IMG/VR virus record: IMGVR_UViG_3300020171_000088
Location: 1-33,393 of that record
Direction: 5' to 3' (one strand)
From: a virus
DNA length: 33,393 bases
Shown: positions 23,470 through 31,263 of the stretch, one piece after another
Layout of the letters: the number at the start of each line of letters is the position of its first letter
How positions within the stretch are numbered: the first letter of the stretch is position 1
Position numbers and translations under genes: made by a program
The notes under the pieces: generated by a model
Told to the model about the DNA's origin: nothing
What the model saw: only the letters and a program-made list of their open reading frames with translations
The model's database searches: none

Positions 23470-23729
23470 TGAGAAGATCTTTCTTCATTTGTTTCCAATA
23501 CTATCGGAAAACCTATAAGTTCTATAAGAGTTTCAACTACATCATTAGGTAATACACTAAGATCTATTATACTTAAAGGAGCCCCTTTCGGTTTAACTAA
23601 TAAAACTAAAGCCTCTAATTCCAACTCACCTGTTAAGTCTTGTTGTTGCTTTTCCGTCTTTAGGAATTGGTTCGTTTTTATTTGGGTTCGTTTTCGGGAC
23701 CGGTTGTCTCGGTTTAACTGCTCTACCAT
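23466..23729 (-). CDS. Small hypothetical protein overlapping the portal 3' end
   Basis: 87 residues from ATG 23729 (AGGAACTCAAG precedes it), overlapping the portal gene by 104 bases. The conserved-looking part is the second half, LEALVLLVKPKGAPLSIIDL and VLPNDVVETLIELIGFPIVL, while the basic, Gln-rich first third merely mirrors the portal tail. A TTG at 23624, four bases after AGG, would give a 52-residue version starting right at the portal stop and may be the true protein. Its stop overlaps the glycosyltransferase ATG as ATGA. No family recognised. The acidic, helical fold and position hint at a head accessory. Confidence 0.5.
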   Translation of the reverse strand: MVEQLNRDNRSRKRTQIKTNQFLKTEKQQQDLTGELELEALVLLVKPKGAPLSIIDLSVLPNDVVETLIELIGFPIVLETNEERSSQ

Positions 23730-25380
23730 CTTGAGTTCCTGTTTCTGGAGGTATTAGCTCCTGTTGTTCAATTTTTTGAGCTGCTATTTCCATTGGCCAG
23801 TTATATCCAGCTTTTGTACTCAATGTAGCTCTACTTGCTATTCCAATAGTATGATGTATCTGTAAAACTTGAGCCTGTTGTAAGGCATCCTCTTGTATCA
23901 CATCAGGAAATATAATATCAATTGGAATATTTACTGTATTAATATTTTCTTCTTTTTCTCCATCCTTAAGTATCTTTTCAGCTTCTTTAATAATATCAAG
24001 TTTAGGTCTTCCTTCAATAACTGCTAAATTAATAGCTCTTGCTGCATCTACTTGAGATTCAATAAGGTAACTTTTAACTTTAGTAATATCTTTAAGTTCC
24101 TTAGCCCCAACCTTAGCCTGTAGTAAAGTTCTAAGAATCATTTCCCATTCTACGTACCAAAAATCTTGATTATCCATAATCATTTGACTAAATGGAGTAT
24201 CGCTCTTTTTTATACTAGAATAATTCTGTTGATCGGATCTCTGATCCAAAATATAAATTGGAATATTCACACCGGAAGCAATAGTATAAAGGATAAGTAG
24301 AGCATCTTTTTCTGCATCACCTGATTCAAGTTTAGAAGACTCAGTTCTATACTTAACATTCTCATTTTCAATCAACATAATACCACCTCGAGGTGACTTT
24401 CGTTCCTTAGTAATAGCCTCAGAACTTCTACCCTTTACCTCTTTTATCCATACTACTTTAGAACGCTCATGATTAAGTCTAATACGATCCACAACAAAAT
24501 CTTCATAATATTTCAAATACTTCATTATAGACTGCATAGGTACTCGACCTCGAGTTTCACCTTCAATACCATATTTTATAAATTGAAGAACAAGATTATC
24601 AGTAAATTCGTTTCTATGAGCAGATAGATAAGAATCAAATTGACTTTCTTCCCATTTTCGATAATCTACCGAAGGTATCCACCTATCTAACTCTTTTCCA
24701 GCTAAGAGAGATACCTGTTGGTGAAATGCAAAAATATTCTCAGTATCTTCAGGATGGGTCTCAACTTCAGTTATCTCTTTAGGAGCAATACGCCTAAGTA
24801 ATAAGTTGCCTTTTTTACCTATAAATAATGCTAAAGGATATTCACCTTCAAGATAGGTCATCAATACCATTGACTTACAACGCTTATCTACTTTATTAAG
24901 CTGACGAAAATTACGTATTACTTCCTGGACTTCTTTATCTGGAACTCTAAATTGAACTCCTGAACCTACTGTATAGTATTGTATATTATTAGCAATATTC
25001 CTAGCATGAGGATCAGTAAAATACTTTGCTACTGCAGCATCCTGCATAGCAAATAGATCACCAGGTTCTTGTTCTCGTAATGATAGAGGATTAAAGTTGA
25101 ATGAAGTCTCTATTATTTGTTTCACTGCCTCACTTACCTTTATATCCTTAAGAAATTTAGAAGGAATAGCTACTTTAAAGTCTATCTTACCCTTCATATT
25201 TTCTAAAGCGAAGTAAGCTGGATCCTCAAACCACTCCACATTTCCCCCATCATCTCTCCCCTTAGAGAATTCAGCATTTTTCCTAAACTCAGTCAAGGCC
25301 AAATCAATGCTTTCTTGGATTCGTTGGTCGTAGCTATCTTTATTAGTAATTATTAGTTTTTTAAGCCAAAATTTTTTCAT
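23626..25380 (-). CDS. Portal protein
   Basis: A 584-residue protein (MKKFWLKKLIITNKDSYDQR) three bases after the terminase nuclease gene. The architecture is that of a phage portal: helical N-terminus, YFTDPHARNIANNIQYYTVG with the wing/clip region, TYLEGEYPLALFIGKKGNLL with RIAPKEITEVETHPEDTENI, then MQSIMKYLKYYEDFVVDRIR and the stem/crown helices SDQQNYSSIKKSDTPFSQMI, EWEMILRTLLQ. The C-terminus is low-complexity (PKTNPNKNEPIPKDGKATTR). The dodecameric portal forms the DNA channel and docks the terminase. Order terminase-portal-protease-capsid is canonical. Confidence high. Confidence 0.88.
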   Translation of the reverse strand: MKKFWLKKLIITNKDSYDQRIQESIDLALTEFRKNAEFSKGRDDGGNVEWFEDPAYFALENMKGKIDFKVAIPSKFLKDIKVSEAVKQIIETSFNFNPLSLREQEPGDLFAMQDAAVAKYFTDPHARNIANNIQYYTVGSGVQFRVPDKEVQEVIRNFRQLNKVDKRCKSMVLMTYLEGEYPLALFIGKKGNLLLRRIAPKEITEVETHPEDTENIFAFHQQVSLLAGKELDRWIPSVDYRKWEESQFDSYLSAHRNEFTDNLVLQFIKYGIEGETRGRVPMQSIMKYLKYYEDFVVDRIRLNHERSKVVWIKEVKGRSSEAITKERKSPRGGIMLIENENVKYRTESSKLESGDAEKDALLILYTIASGVNIPIYILDQRSDQQNYSSIKKSDTPFSQMIMDNQDFWYVEWEMILRTLLQAKVGAKELKDITKVKSYLIESQVDAARAINLAVIEGRPKLDIIKEAEKILKDGEKEENINTVNIPIDIIFPDVIQEDALQQAQVLQIHHTIGIASRATLSTKAGYNWPMEIAAQKIEQQELIPPETGTQDGRAVKPRQPVPKTNPNKNEPIPKDGKATTRLNR

Positions 25381-25383
25381 AAT

Positions 25384-26796
25384 TCACCTATAATCAAAAT
25401 CATCACTATCACTCTCTATATTTTCCTTATTCTCATCAATATAAGTTGAAGTCAGTGTATCGTAAAATGGATCCTCAATGGCTTTCATCTCCTCCTCAGA
25501 CATTTCAATATATTCAAATTCATTATTCACACAATTAAATACAGAACCAGCCATAGACTCTATCAAATCACTTGAACCACCTGGGTGACATGCAATCTTA
25601 TTTCTCTTAGAATTGTGTTCCAATTCTTTTGATTCTATGATCCAAGGTTCTCTAAGATGAGATCCATCTAAAGTTCTAGGTACTAATAATCTATCTGTAT
25701 AAATAACCTGCTTTAAAGATTCATAAGCCGCTGTATATTGACCTTCTGTACTTCTTTTCTTAAAACCCTCCTTTTCATGTTTATCAAGCAATATCTTCTG
25801 GGTAGTACGATCTATAGAAAGGGTAGTTGTGGTATAACCTGCATCTTTCAATATTTGTATAGAATCTACAGAATTGTGAACAAATATACCTGACTCAAGA
25901 CCAAAGTTATGATAATTCTCAACTTCTAGATCATACACGTCATCATAACCATAAAACTCTATAGCTTTAATTTTATGATTATTAAATTTTTTCTTTCGGA
26001 AATAAAGGGGCATGACTGAATCATTAATCTTTAATTCACTCGCTAATTTATAAGTTCCATCTCGCATCAAGATAGGATGTCCACCTGTACATAATAGGAA
26101 CTCCCCATTATCTATAGTTATCTTATAAATCGGGACCTTATTTCCTGTTTTTCGAGCATTCTTAGCTTTACCAGGAACAATCATTCCTCTATCATTATCC
26201 CAACTATAAACCCAATAATCTTTACCAGGAGGCATTTTAGAAAGTTCTTCAATGGTAGAAGAAGTACCATCTAACAATTTAATTTTTGTCGAACCATGTA
26301 AACAATTAAATCTATCAAATGTTATTAAAGTAATATAAAAATGTCTTCTAGATGTCATATATATTAACTCTCTTATATCTCCTAATATAATCTCCTCACC
26401 TTTAACGGCTGAAATCTTACCTATAAAATCGAAAGTTATAAAAGGTACCTTTATCTGTTCCAATACTTCTCTTCCATCTTTTATCATTGAAATTTGTTGA
26501 GTAATAAATCTAGAAGCATGACACATTGAAATACCTACTGAATCACGACTAACTGCTAAGTCTATATGCATATAACGCCTAAAATTATCAGTACATGTAA
26601 AATCATCTCTAAACTTTAATGCAAAATCATCAAAAGGATTCCAAAGAGTATCACTAACGGTCTTTTCTGATTTTCCTTTACGTCTGAAAAAAGGTCTTAA
26701 GGCCTCTAGTGGGATACATGCTATATCTCTTATAAAGTTATCAGGGTCAGAATCAAAGCGTTGTCTTAATTCTATGGGAATTCTTATAATGGCCAT
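25384..26796 (-). CDS. terL: Terminase large subunit, nuclease domain polypeptide, with mini-intein
   Basis: 470 residues: about 326 after removal of a 144-residue intein at residues 165-308. It begins MAIIRIPIELRQRFDSDPDN with FIRDIACIP, a linker typically found inside intact large terminases between ATPase and nuclease. RNase-H-like nuclease motifs: YMHIDLAVSRDSVGISM with Asp79; FITLI-like strand to TFDRFN (Asp161) continuing after the intein with SVDSIQILKDAGY; and GGSSDLIESMAGSVFNCV with Asp410. This domain cuts concatemeric DNA. The ATPase domain is a separate gene upstream (27315-30056) and an exonuclease gene lies between them, so the functional terminase must form from two polypeptides. 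The acidic C-terminus (DSDDFDYR) is usual. Starts three bases after the exonuclease stop. Confidence 0.88.
   Translation of the reverse strand: MAIIRIPIELRQRFDSDPDNFIRDIACIPLEALRPFFRRKGKSEKTVSDTLWNPFDDFALKFRDDFTCTDNFRRYMHIDLAVSRDSVGISMCHASRFITQQISMIKDGREVLEQIKVPFITFDFIGKISAVKGEEIILGDIRELIYMTSRRHFYITLITFDRFNCLHGSTKIKLLDGTSSTIEELSKMPPGKDYWVYSWDNDRGMIVPGKAKNARKTGNKVPIYKITIDNGEFLLCTGGHPILMRDGTYKLASELKINDSVMPLYFRKKKFNNHKIKAIEFYGYDDVYDLEVENYHNFGLESGIFVHNSVDSIQILKDAGYTTTTLSIDRTTQKILLDKHEKEGFKKRSTEGQYTAAYESLKQVIYTDRLLVPRTLDGSHLREPWIIESKELEHNSKRNKIACHPGGSSDLIESMAGSVFNCVNNEFEYIEMSEEEMKAIEDPFYDTLTSTYIDENKENIESDSDDFDYR
25873..26304 (-). mobile_element. Mini-intein in the terminase nuclease domain
   Basis: 144 residues from Cys (CLHGSTKIKLLDG) to HN (YHNFGLESGIFVHN), followed by Ser+1. 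Block B is intact: LLCTGGHPILMRDGT (TxxH). Block F/G: DVYDLEVENYHNFGLESGIF ending VHN. No room for an endonuclease, so it is a mini-intein. It splits the motif TFDRFN-SVDSIQIL, close to a predicted metal-binding Asp of the nuclease. Confidence 0.93.
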
Positions 26797-26799
26797 AAA

Positions 26800-27315
26800 T
26801 CACACTTTCAAAGCTTTATGTATACGGTCAACCCAAGCTAATCGATACACTACATTATATAGACTGAGAGCGTCTGCTACAGCCCGGTGCTTCATTGCCG
26901 ACTCTATATTATAGTATTTAATAATAGTTTGCAATTTATTATTTATAGTAGGTAATCTCATTTCTCTAATCCAAGGATAAAGATCCAGATACCTATGGTT
27001 ATTTTGAGTAATTTTATAATAATCAAGAAATACCTTTTCAAATGGAGCATTATAAGCTAAAATTGGAGCCTTATGAATAAAATCCGCAATAATCCCCTGT
27101 AAATTTTCAATTGTAGGAAAACCTGACAACATCTCTTTAGTAATACCTGTTTCTACAGAAATATCAAAAGGTATATTTCCTTTTATATTGATAAAAGTAT
27201 GGAATATATCAAATATCCTATAACCATCTGCCTTTATCAAACCTATTTCAGTTATTTCTGTTCCCCTATTAGGAGATAAGCCTGTAGTCTCAATATCTGC
27301 ATAGATCACAATCAT
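26800..27315 (-). CDS. DnaQ-like 3'-5' exonuclease inserted between the two terminase genes
   Basis: 171 residues with the three DEDDh motifs in order: ExoI YADIETTGLSP (Asp7, Glu9), ExoII ILAYNAPFEKVFLD (the usual Asp after NAPF is Glu93), ExoIII KHRAVADAL (His143, Asp148). The length equals a bare exonuclease domain as in DNA polymerase III epsilon. The start overlaps the terminase ATPase stop as TAATG, and its stop is three bases from the nuclease-domain start, so all three are translated as a block. Known activity: removal of 3' nucleotides. A link with packaging, end trimming or repair of cut DNA is inference, as is the idea that its gene fractured terL. The Asp-to-Glu change may alter metal binding. 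Confidence 0.88.
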   Translation of the reverse strand: MIVIYADIETTGLSPNRGTEITEIGLIKADGYRIFDIFHTFINIKGNIPFDISVETGITKEMLSGFPTIENLQGIIADFIHKAPILAYNAPFEKVFLDYYKITQNNHRYLDLYPWIREMRLPTINNKLQTIIKYYNIESAMKHRAVADALSLYNVVYRLAWVDRIHKALKV

Positions 27316-30056
27316 TATAATTTATAGACCTCGATTCCATCTTCTGTCTCAGGTTTAGAGTTATTTAATCTCTCGATTATATTAGGATCTTCAATTACTT
27401 TTAATTTGTCGGTATCTACATAAAAATATTCTCCACTTTGATAAAACTTAGGACCCTTTGCTACCCATAAAGGTCTCCTTTTCCAGAAAATACCAGAAGA
27501 TAAACCTAACTTCTGGGCTTCTCTCCTTTTTCTAGAAGTAAAATCTCCTGGATACTTTGGAGAAGAGCACATACAAATTAAACCTGGAAGGGTTCCATCT
27601 GGCCTCATAAATCTGGAAGCCATACGATTCATTATAGCGTTATACATTTCCTCTGCCGCATCATAAGTCTCTTCGGACTCTGCAGCCCTCTTTGAGTCTT
27701 CTACTACTTCTAAAAAATTAGCCTCATCAACACAATTGTGAACTACTATACCATTACTTAATATAAAATTAGATGTTTCTGAATTAACTACATCAAAAAC
27801 GTCCTCTTTACCTAATAACTTCTTTGACTTAATTCTACATTTAATAAAACCTCTATCACTAACTATTTCATCTTTATCAGTAATTTCATCAAGAGATTTA
27901 TAACTAAACTTATAACCTTTTCTCCTGGATCTTCTGTAAGTCATAAAGAGTTGATCAGCTGTGGCTTTGAATTTACTACCATCTTCCATTTCGACTTCAT
28001 AAACTTCTGTATTCTCTCTAGTTTTAATTATATTCTGGGCATTAACATTAATAAAATACTTCTCATTAAATCCCTTTAAAACTATTGGACCACAGTTTTC
28101 TAACTCTCTAAAAGTTTTAATCTCTCCACTACCTAATTTAATTTCTACATCCCCCGTAAAACAACCTCCCAATAAATTATACCCCAAAGCAGATAAAGCC
28201 GAGCTCGTGCCAGCATATACTACTGTATTGTTTCGAGAAATAAAAATCTCTCTTCTCATACGAGGATTAGAAGGAAAATAATCTTGATTAAAAGGAGATT
28301 TAAACCTCTTCCATACATCACTGAATATAACACGACGGGATTGAGCTTCGGATCTTGATAAACAGATAAATGCAATTGTAGAATCTTTATGTAAGTTGTA
28401 GTATTCCTGGGGGCTCAAGTGCATAGACGCTTCATACCACAATAACCAAAGTAAAACGGCTACCTTTATAGTTTTCCCACTATTTTTCAAAACAAAACCA
28501 TTTCCAACAAATAAATGACTATCAGGAATGTGAAAATCAAAAACTTCCTGATTACCTAAATCCTCAACTTGCTCAATCTTTAACCAAACACAATTCTCCC
28601 TTAACCGTTCTTCTATAGCTTTCAGTTCTCCTGAAACATTAGAAATAAATTTATACTGATCATAAAACTTTCTTAATTTAGTTCTGCCTGGGTTCTGTTT
28701 GCCATAAACTATAGTTTTAAACCTCCTTACAGCATTACCAATTCTATCTCCATATTTAACATTATCTACTATTTTAGTCAAAATCTTAAATTGATGGGGT
28801 ATTACTTCTATATTAGGATTAAATTTCTCTTTTAATAACTCACTTTTATTTTGTTTCCTTTTAAGACTAAAACCTATAAACTCATAAAACTTTTTAGCAT
28901 TAATCCCATTAATCTTAAGTCTCCAAACAACAGAGGTTTTCTTATCAATTCTAGCTATACCTTTTGGTCCCCAACAACATTTCTTAGTTCCTATCAAAGA
29001 AAAAATATCAAAGTTTAATAAAATTAGTTGAAGCTGTTTTATCAACTTCTCATTAGCAAGGGATATTCTAACCCTTCCTTTTTTGTCCACACTCCCGTCT
29101 GTAGTAAATAAACCTCTTAAAAAAGCAGCTTGAATTTCTTTGGGAGCCTCTAATATAAACCACGGAACTTCTTTAGTATAACAATCCCCTGTTACCCCGC
29201 ACAACTTCAACCAACGGACAAAACCTCTGCCAATAAAATGATAACTTAAATTATCAATAGGATTCTGATGATTATTTTTTACACTTATACTGCTACAAAA
29301 ATTTTTAAAAGTTTCAATCAAGAGATTTATACATTCTTGGTCAATTTTACTTTGAGTAAAACTAACCTCATTCTCTCCTATCCCTCCATCACCACAAATA
29401 ACCCCAAAACCATAAGCAATATCCTCAGTCAATTCTATTAAATTATTCTTGAAGTTTGGCAAAATTCTACGACTACCAAAAAGATTCATTCCTTTAGCTA
29501 CAGCAACATAGTCTCCTACCTTTAACCTACTAGCTTCTTCCATTGTAGAATAACCATTGTTTTGCATTATTTTAATAGGTTCTACAATAGAACAAACTAA
29601 TTCAAAACCTCCTCTTAGTTTTATTTTTAATGTAGGTTTGTGAGTTTTTATGATATGGGAAGGATAATCAATTTTTTCACCATTGTAAAGACCTATAATA
29701 GACTTGTTGAGATATAAATCTTTAATAGTTTTTAGACCTTCAGTAGTATAAATATAAGTATTAGGTCCTACACAGCCAATGCCTTCCTCGTCGATAAAAG
29801 TATGTATATTAACCCCTGGCTTCTTTCTCAGACCCCACAACTCCACTATATCATCTAATACTCCTGGATATACCTTATCCCCAAATCCCAAAAAGTAATT
29901 ATCCCTAATTAAAGTTTCTACAGGTATACTTTTAAATTCATCTATAGTTTGTTGATTCCAAGATTTTAGAGAACCTGTGGTTTCTTCGGTCCAATCCTCT
30001 ATCCACTCCTTTGCTACATCCGAAAGTATACCCTTGAATAATTCATTGTCTGGCAC
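27315..30056 (-). CDS. terL: Terminase large subunit, ATPase domain polypeptide, with two inteins
   Basis: 913 residues from GTG 30056 (MPDNELFKGILSDVAKEWIE). Inteins take residues 95-525 and 632-774, leaving about 339. Removal of the first restores EEGIG-SGKTIKVAVLLW, the Walker A loop. Removal of the second restores NLLGG-CVDEANFLE, Walker B with DEA. Between them are SRSEAQSRRVIFSDVWKRF and NNTVVYAGTSSALSALGYN; after them is the coupling motif MCSSPKYPGDF. The polypeptide ends at VYKL without the nuclease domain, which follows as a separate gene (25384-26796) after the exonuclease gene. The ATPase powers DNA translocation through the portal. Both catalytic motifs depend on protein splicing, so packaging should be blocked unless the inteins excise. 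Confidence 0.9.
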   Translation of the reverse strand: MPDNELFKGILSDVAKEWIEDWTEETTGSLKSWNQQTIDEFKSIPVETLIRDNYFLGFGDKVYPGVLDDIVELWGLRKKPGVNIHTFIDEEGIGCVGPNTYIYTTEGLKTIKDLYLNKSIIGLYNGEKIDYPSHIIKTHKPTLKIKLRGGFELVCSIVEPIKIMQNNGYSTMEEASRLKVGDYVAVAKGMNLFGSRRILPNFKNNLIELTEDIAYGFGVICGDGGIGENEVSFTQSKIDQECINLLIETFKNFCSSISVKNNHQNPIDNLSYHFIGRGFVRWLKLCGVTGDCYTKEVPWFILEAPKEIQAAFLRGLFTTDGSVDKKGRVRISLANEKLIKQLQLILLNFDIFSLIGTKKCCWGPKGIARIDKKTSVVWRLKINGINAKKFYEFIGFSLKRKQNKSELLKEKFNPNIEVIPHQFKILTKIVDNVKYGDRIGNAVRRFKTIVYGKQNPGRTKLRKFYDQYKFISNVSGELKAIEERLRENCVWLKIEQVEDLGNQEVFDFHIPDSHLFVGNGFVLKNSGKTIKVAVLLWLLWYEASMHLSPQEYYNLHKDSTIAFICLSRSEAQSRRVIFSDVWKRFKSPFNQDYFPSNPRMRREIFISRNNTVVYAGTSSALSALGYNLLGGCFTGDVEIKLGSGEIKTFRELENCGPIVLKGFNEKYFINVNAQNIIKTRENTEVYEVEMEDGSKFKATADQLFMTYRRSRRKGYKFSYKSLDEITDKDEIVSDRGFIKCRIKSKKLLGKEDVFDVVNSETSNFILSNGIVVHNCVDEANFLEVVEDSKRAAESEETYDAAEEMYNAIMNRMASRFMRPDGTLPGLICMCSSPKYPGDFTSRKRREAQKLGLSSGIFWKRRPLWVAKGPKFYQSGEYFYVDTDKLKVIEDPNIIERLNNSKPETEDGIEVYKL
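27735..28163 (-). mobile_element. Mini-intein at terminase Walker B
   Basis: 143 residues from Cys632 (CFTGDVEIKLGSGEI) to NGIVVHN, followed by Cys+1 of CVDEANF. Block B is KATADQLFMT with Gln in the place of the His. The C-terminal block (DVFDVVNSETSNFILSNGIV, then VHN) is canonical. No endonuclease. It separates the strand before Walker B from its DEA acidic residues. Confidence 0.93.
28482..29774 (-). mobile_element. Intein at terminase Walker A, with LAGLIDADG endonuclease
   Basis: 431 residues from Cys95 (CVGPNTYIYTTEGL) to LKN, followed by Ser526 of SGKT. Two LAGLIDADG helices: AYGFGVICGDG (about 214-224) and AFLRGLFTTDG (about 312-322), with their Asp residues present, so the homing endonuclease looks active. 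Block B lacks the usual TxxH: the segment reads ELVCSIVEPIKI with Glu at the His place. The C-terminus HLFVGNGFVLKN has Lys instead of the penultimate His. Splicing may therefore be slow or conditional. Confidence 0.93.
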
Positions 30057-30068
30057 AAATTACACCCT

Positions 30069-30770
30069 TCATATTTGTCTCCGAAATAAGGCTATTCCAC
30101 ATGGTTTATGTTTCTTAGAAATATATTCCCCTATAAATTCCATTCCCTTATCAGCTTTCAATTCACGGACTACCCGTACCCCTCCACATTCTAGCAATGC
30201 CGAATCATGCAGAATCAAAAATCCACCCACCCTTAAATAAGGCAAATAAAGAATTGTATCCAGCTTCATGCCAGCATACGAATGATCACCATCAATCAAT
30301 ATAATATCAAAAGGTGCAAAGGCAGAGACTTGCCTTACTGATTCTTCATCTTGGGAATTACCAATAATTTCTGTATATTTCATATTCTTCAAAATATCCA
30401 CTCTCAATTTTGCCTTATAATGTTTGTTATCATCAATCAGGATAATTTGTTCAGGATGAAAAAAACGATTGAATAGAAACGTAGTTCCACCTGCTGCCAC
30501 TCCAATTTCAAGATAAGATTTTATTGATTCCTCTGATTCAAGAATAACATGGATACAAGACGCTATCTCATCTGGTACCTGCTGACAATGAATTCCACCC
30601 TCATAAGTCCCTCCGAATACACCAAGATCATCTGAGCCGGCATCTTCAATGAATTTCTCAATTAATACCAGTGAATAAGGAAGATCATAAATCCCCCGAA
30701 ATGAAATATCCTCTTTTTCTACTGATATTTCAACCCCATCAATTATTATTTTTCCTTTTGCCTTTGCCAT
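30069..30770 (-). CDS. Class I SAM-dependent methyltransferase (Methyltransf_24-like)
   Basis: 233 residues, start MAKAKGKIIIDGVEISVEKE with GGAAGG just upstream. Rossmann methyltransferase motifs: motif I YLEIGVAAGGTTFLFNRF (86-103), the acidic end of strand 2 IILIDDNK (109-116), and IILIDGDHSYAGMKLDTI (156-173) followed by LRVGGFLILHDS. The IDGDHSY element with GGF.ilHDS is typical of the Methyltransf_24 group, which methylates small molecules or sugars. The substrate cannot be told. It lies between small genes and the terminase, 12 bases before the terminase start, and is flanked by two copies of a terminase-derived 23-bp repeat, suggesting insertion as a cassette. Together with the glycosyltransferase it might modify virion glycans (inference). 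Confidence 0.83.
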   Translation of the reverse strand: MAKAKGKIIIDGVEISVEKEDISFRGIYDLPYSLVLIEKFIEDAGSDDLGVFGGTYEGGIHCQQVPDEIASCIHVILESEESIKSYLEIGVAAGGTTFLFNRFFHPEQIILIDDNKHYKAKLRVDILKNMKYTEIIGNSQDEESVRQVSAFAPFDIILIDGDHSYAGMKLDTILYLPYLRVGGFLILHDSALLECGGVRVVRELKADKGMEFIGEYISKKHKPCGIALFRRQI

Positions 30771-30838
30771 AATCCTTCCATTAAGTTTTTTGAATGATAC
30801 ATTGAAAATCTACATCATACTCTATTGCTTTTGGAAAT

Positions 30839-30871
30839 CTGTAGTTTCTTCGGTCCAATCCTCTATCTACT
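30839..30871 (-). repeat. Duplicated fragment of the terminase 5' coding region
   Basis: Bases 30845-30867 are identical over 23 bp to 29981-30003 in the terminase ATPase gene, with a few mismatches in the immediate flanks (for example ctgtRg before, tcYact after). In the terminase frame the copy reads stop-IEDWTEETT followed by unrelated residues and a stop, while the gene has WIEDWTEETTG. It lies directly after the stop of the 30872-31057 gene. The two copies bracket the methyltransferase gene in direct orientation. Confidence 0.85.
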
Positions 30872-31057
30872 TTACTTACCTTTCTTCCGACCCTTAGTTT
30901 TGCCTAATTTCTTCCTTTTAATAAAAGCAGCTAAACCTCCTGGACTTTTTATACCTTTCTTCCTTGCTAACTTTTTCTTAAGGGAAGTAAAGCTTTTTCC
31001 ACCACATTTTTCTTTGGAATTTAATTTCATTATTTGTTCTAATAATTCTCTTGACAT
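30872..31057 (-). CDS. Small basic phage protein
   Basis: A 61-residue, strongly basic protein (MSRELLEQIMKLNSKEKCGG), with GAGG before ATG 31057. The C-terminal part SPGGLAAFIKRKKLGKTK resembles the small phage proteins with a P.aLAA.IgrKKyGk motif found close to packaging genes in many phages; their function is unknown to me. A single Cys (KCGG) is present. DNA or RNA binding is suggested only by charge. Its TAA is followed at once by the duplicated terminase fragment. Confidence 0.6.
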   Translation of the reverse strand: MSRELLEQIMKLNSKEKCGGKSFTSLKKKLARKKGIKSPGGLAAFIKRKKLGKTKGRKKGK

Positions 31058-31074
31058 TTTCTACCTCATTTTTA

Positions 31075-31263
31075 TTATTTTTCCAGCCATTGTTTGAATC
31101 TTTTATTTAATTCTATTTGTAGTGAATCCTTTTCCGATATGAGTTTCATTATTCTTTTATTTTTTTCTTTTAATAATTCTTCACAAGGCAAATCTACTCG
31201 TTCTAACTTTAATGAGTAACAACATCCACTTAAAAATATTAAGATTATAATTATTGTTTTCAT
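31075..31263 (-). CDS. Small lipoprotein with coiled-coil tail
   Basis: 62 residues: MKTIIIILIFLSGCCYSLKL. A short hydrophobic signal ends in a lipobox LSGC, so Cys14 should become the lipidated N-terminus. The mature part (about 49 residues) is charged and helical (LLKEKNKRIMKLISEKDSLQ and ELNKRFKQWLEK). A small outer-membrane lipoprotein next to a small membrane protein recalls the o-spanin/i-spanin pairs that fuse membranes at lysis. The start overlaps the 39-residue gene as ATGA. No endolysin is visible in this window, so the lysis role is unproven. Confidence 0.6.
   Translation of the reverse strand: MKTIIIILIFLSGCCYSLKLERVDLPCEELLKEKNKRIMKLISEKDSLQIELNKRFKQWLEK

Noticed and set aside
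25384-30056. Split-intein explanation for the fractured terminase
   Set aside because: The ATPase gene ends in VYKL and the nuclease gene starts MAIIRIPIEL. Neither end shows an intein N- or C-terminal block; all three inteins are complete within single genes.
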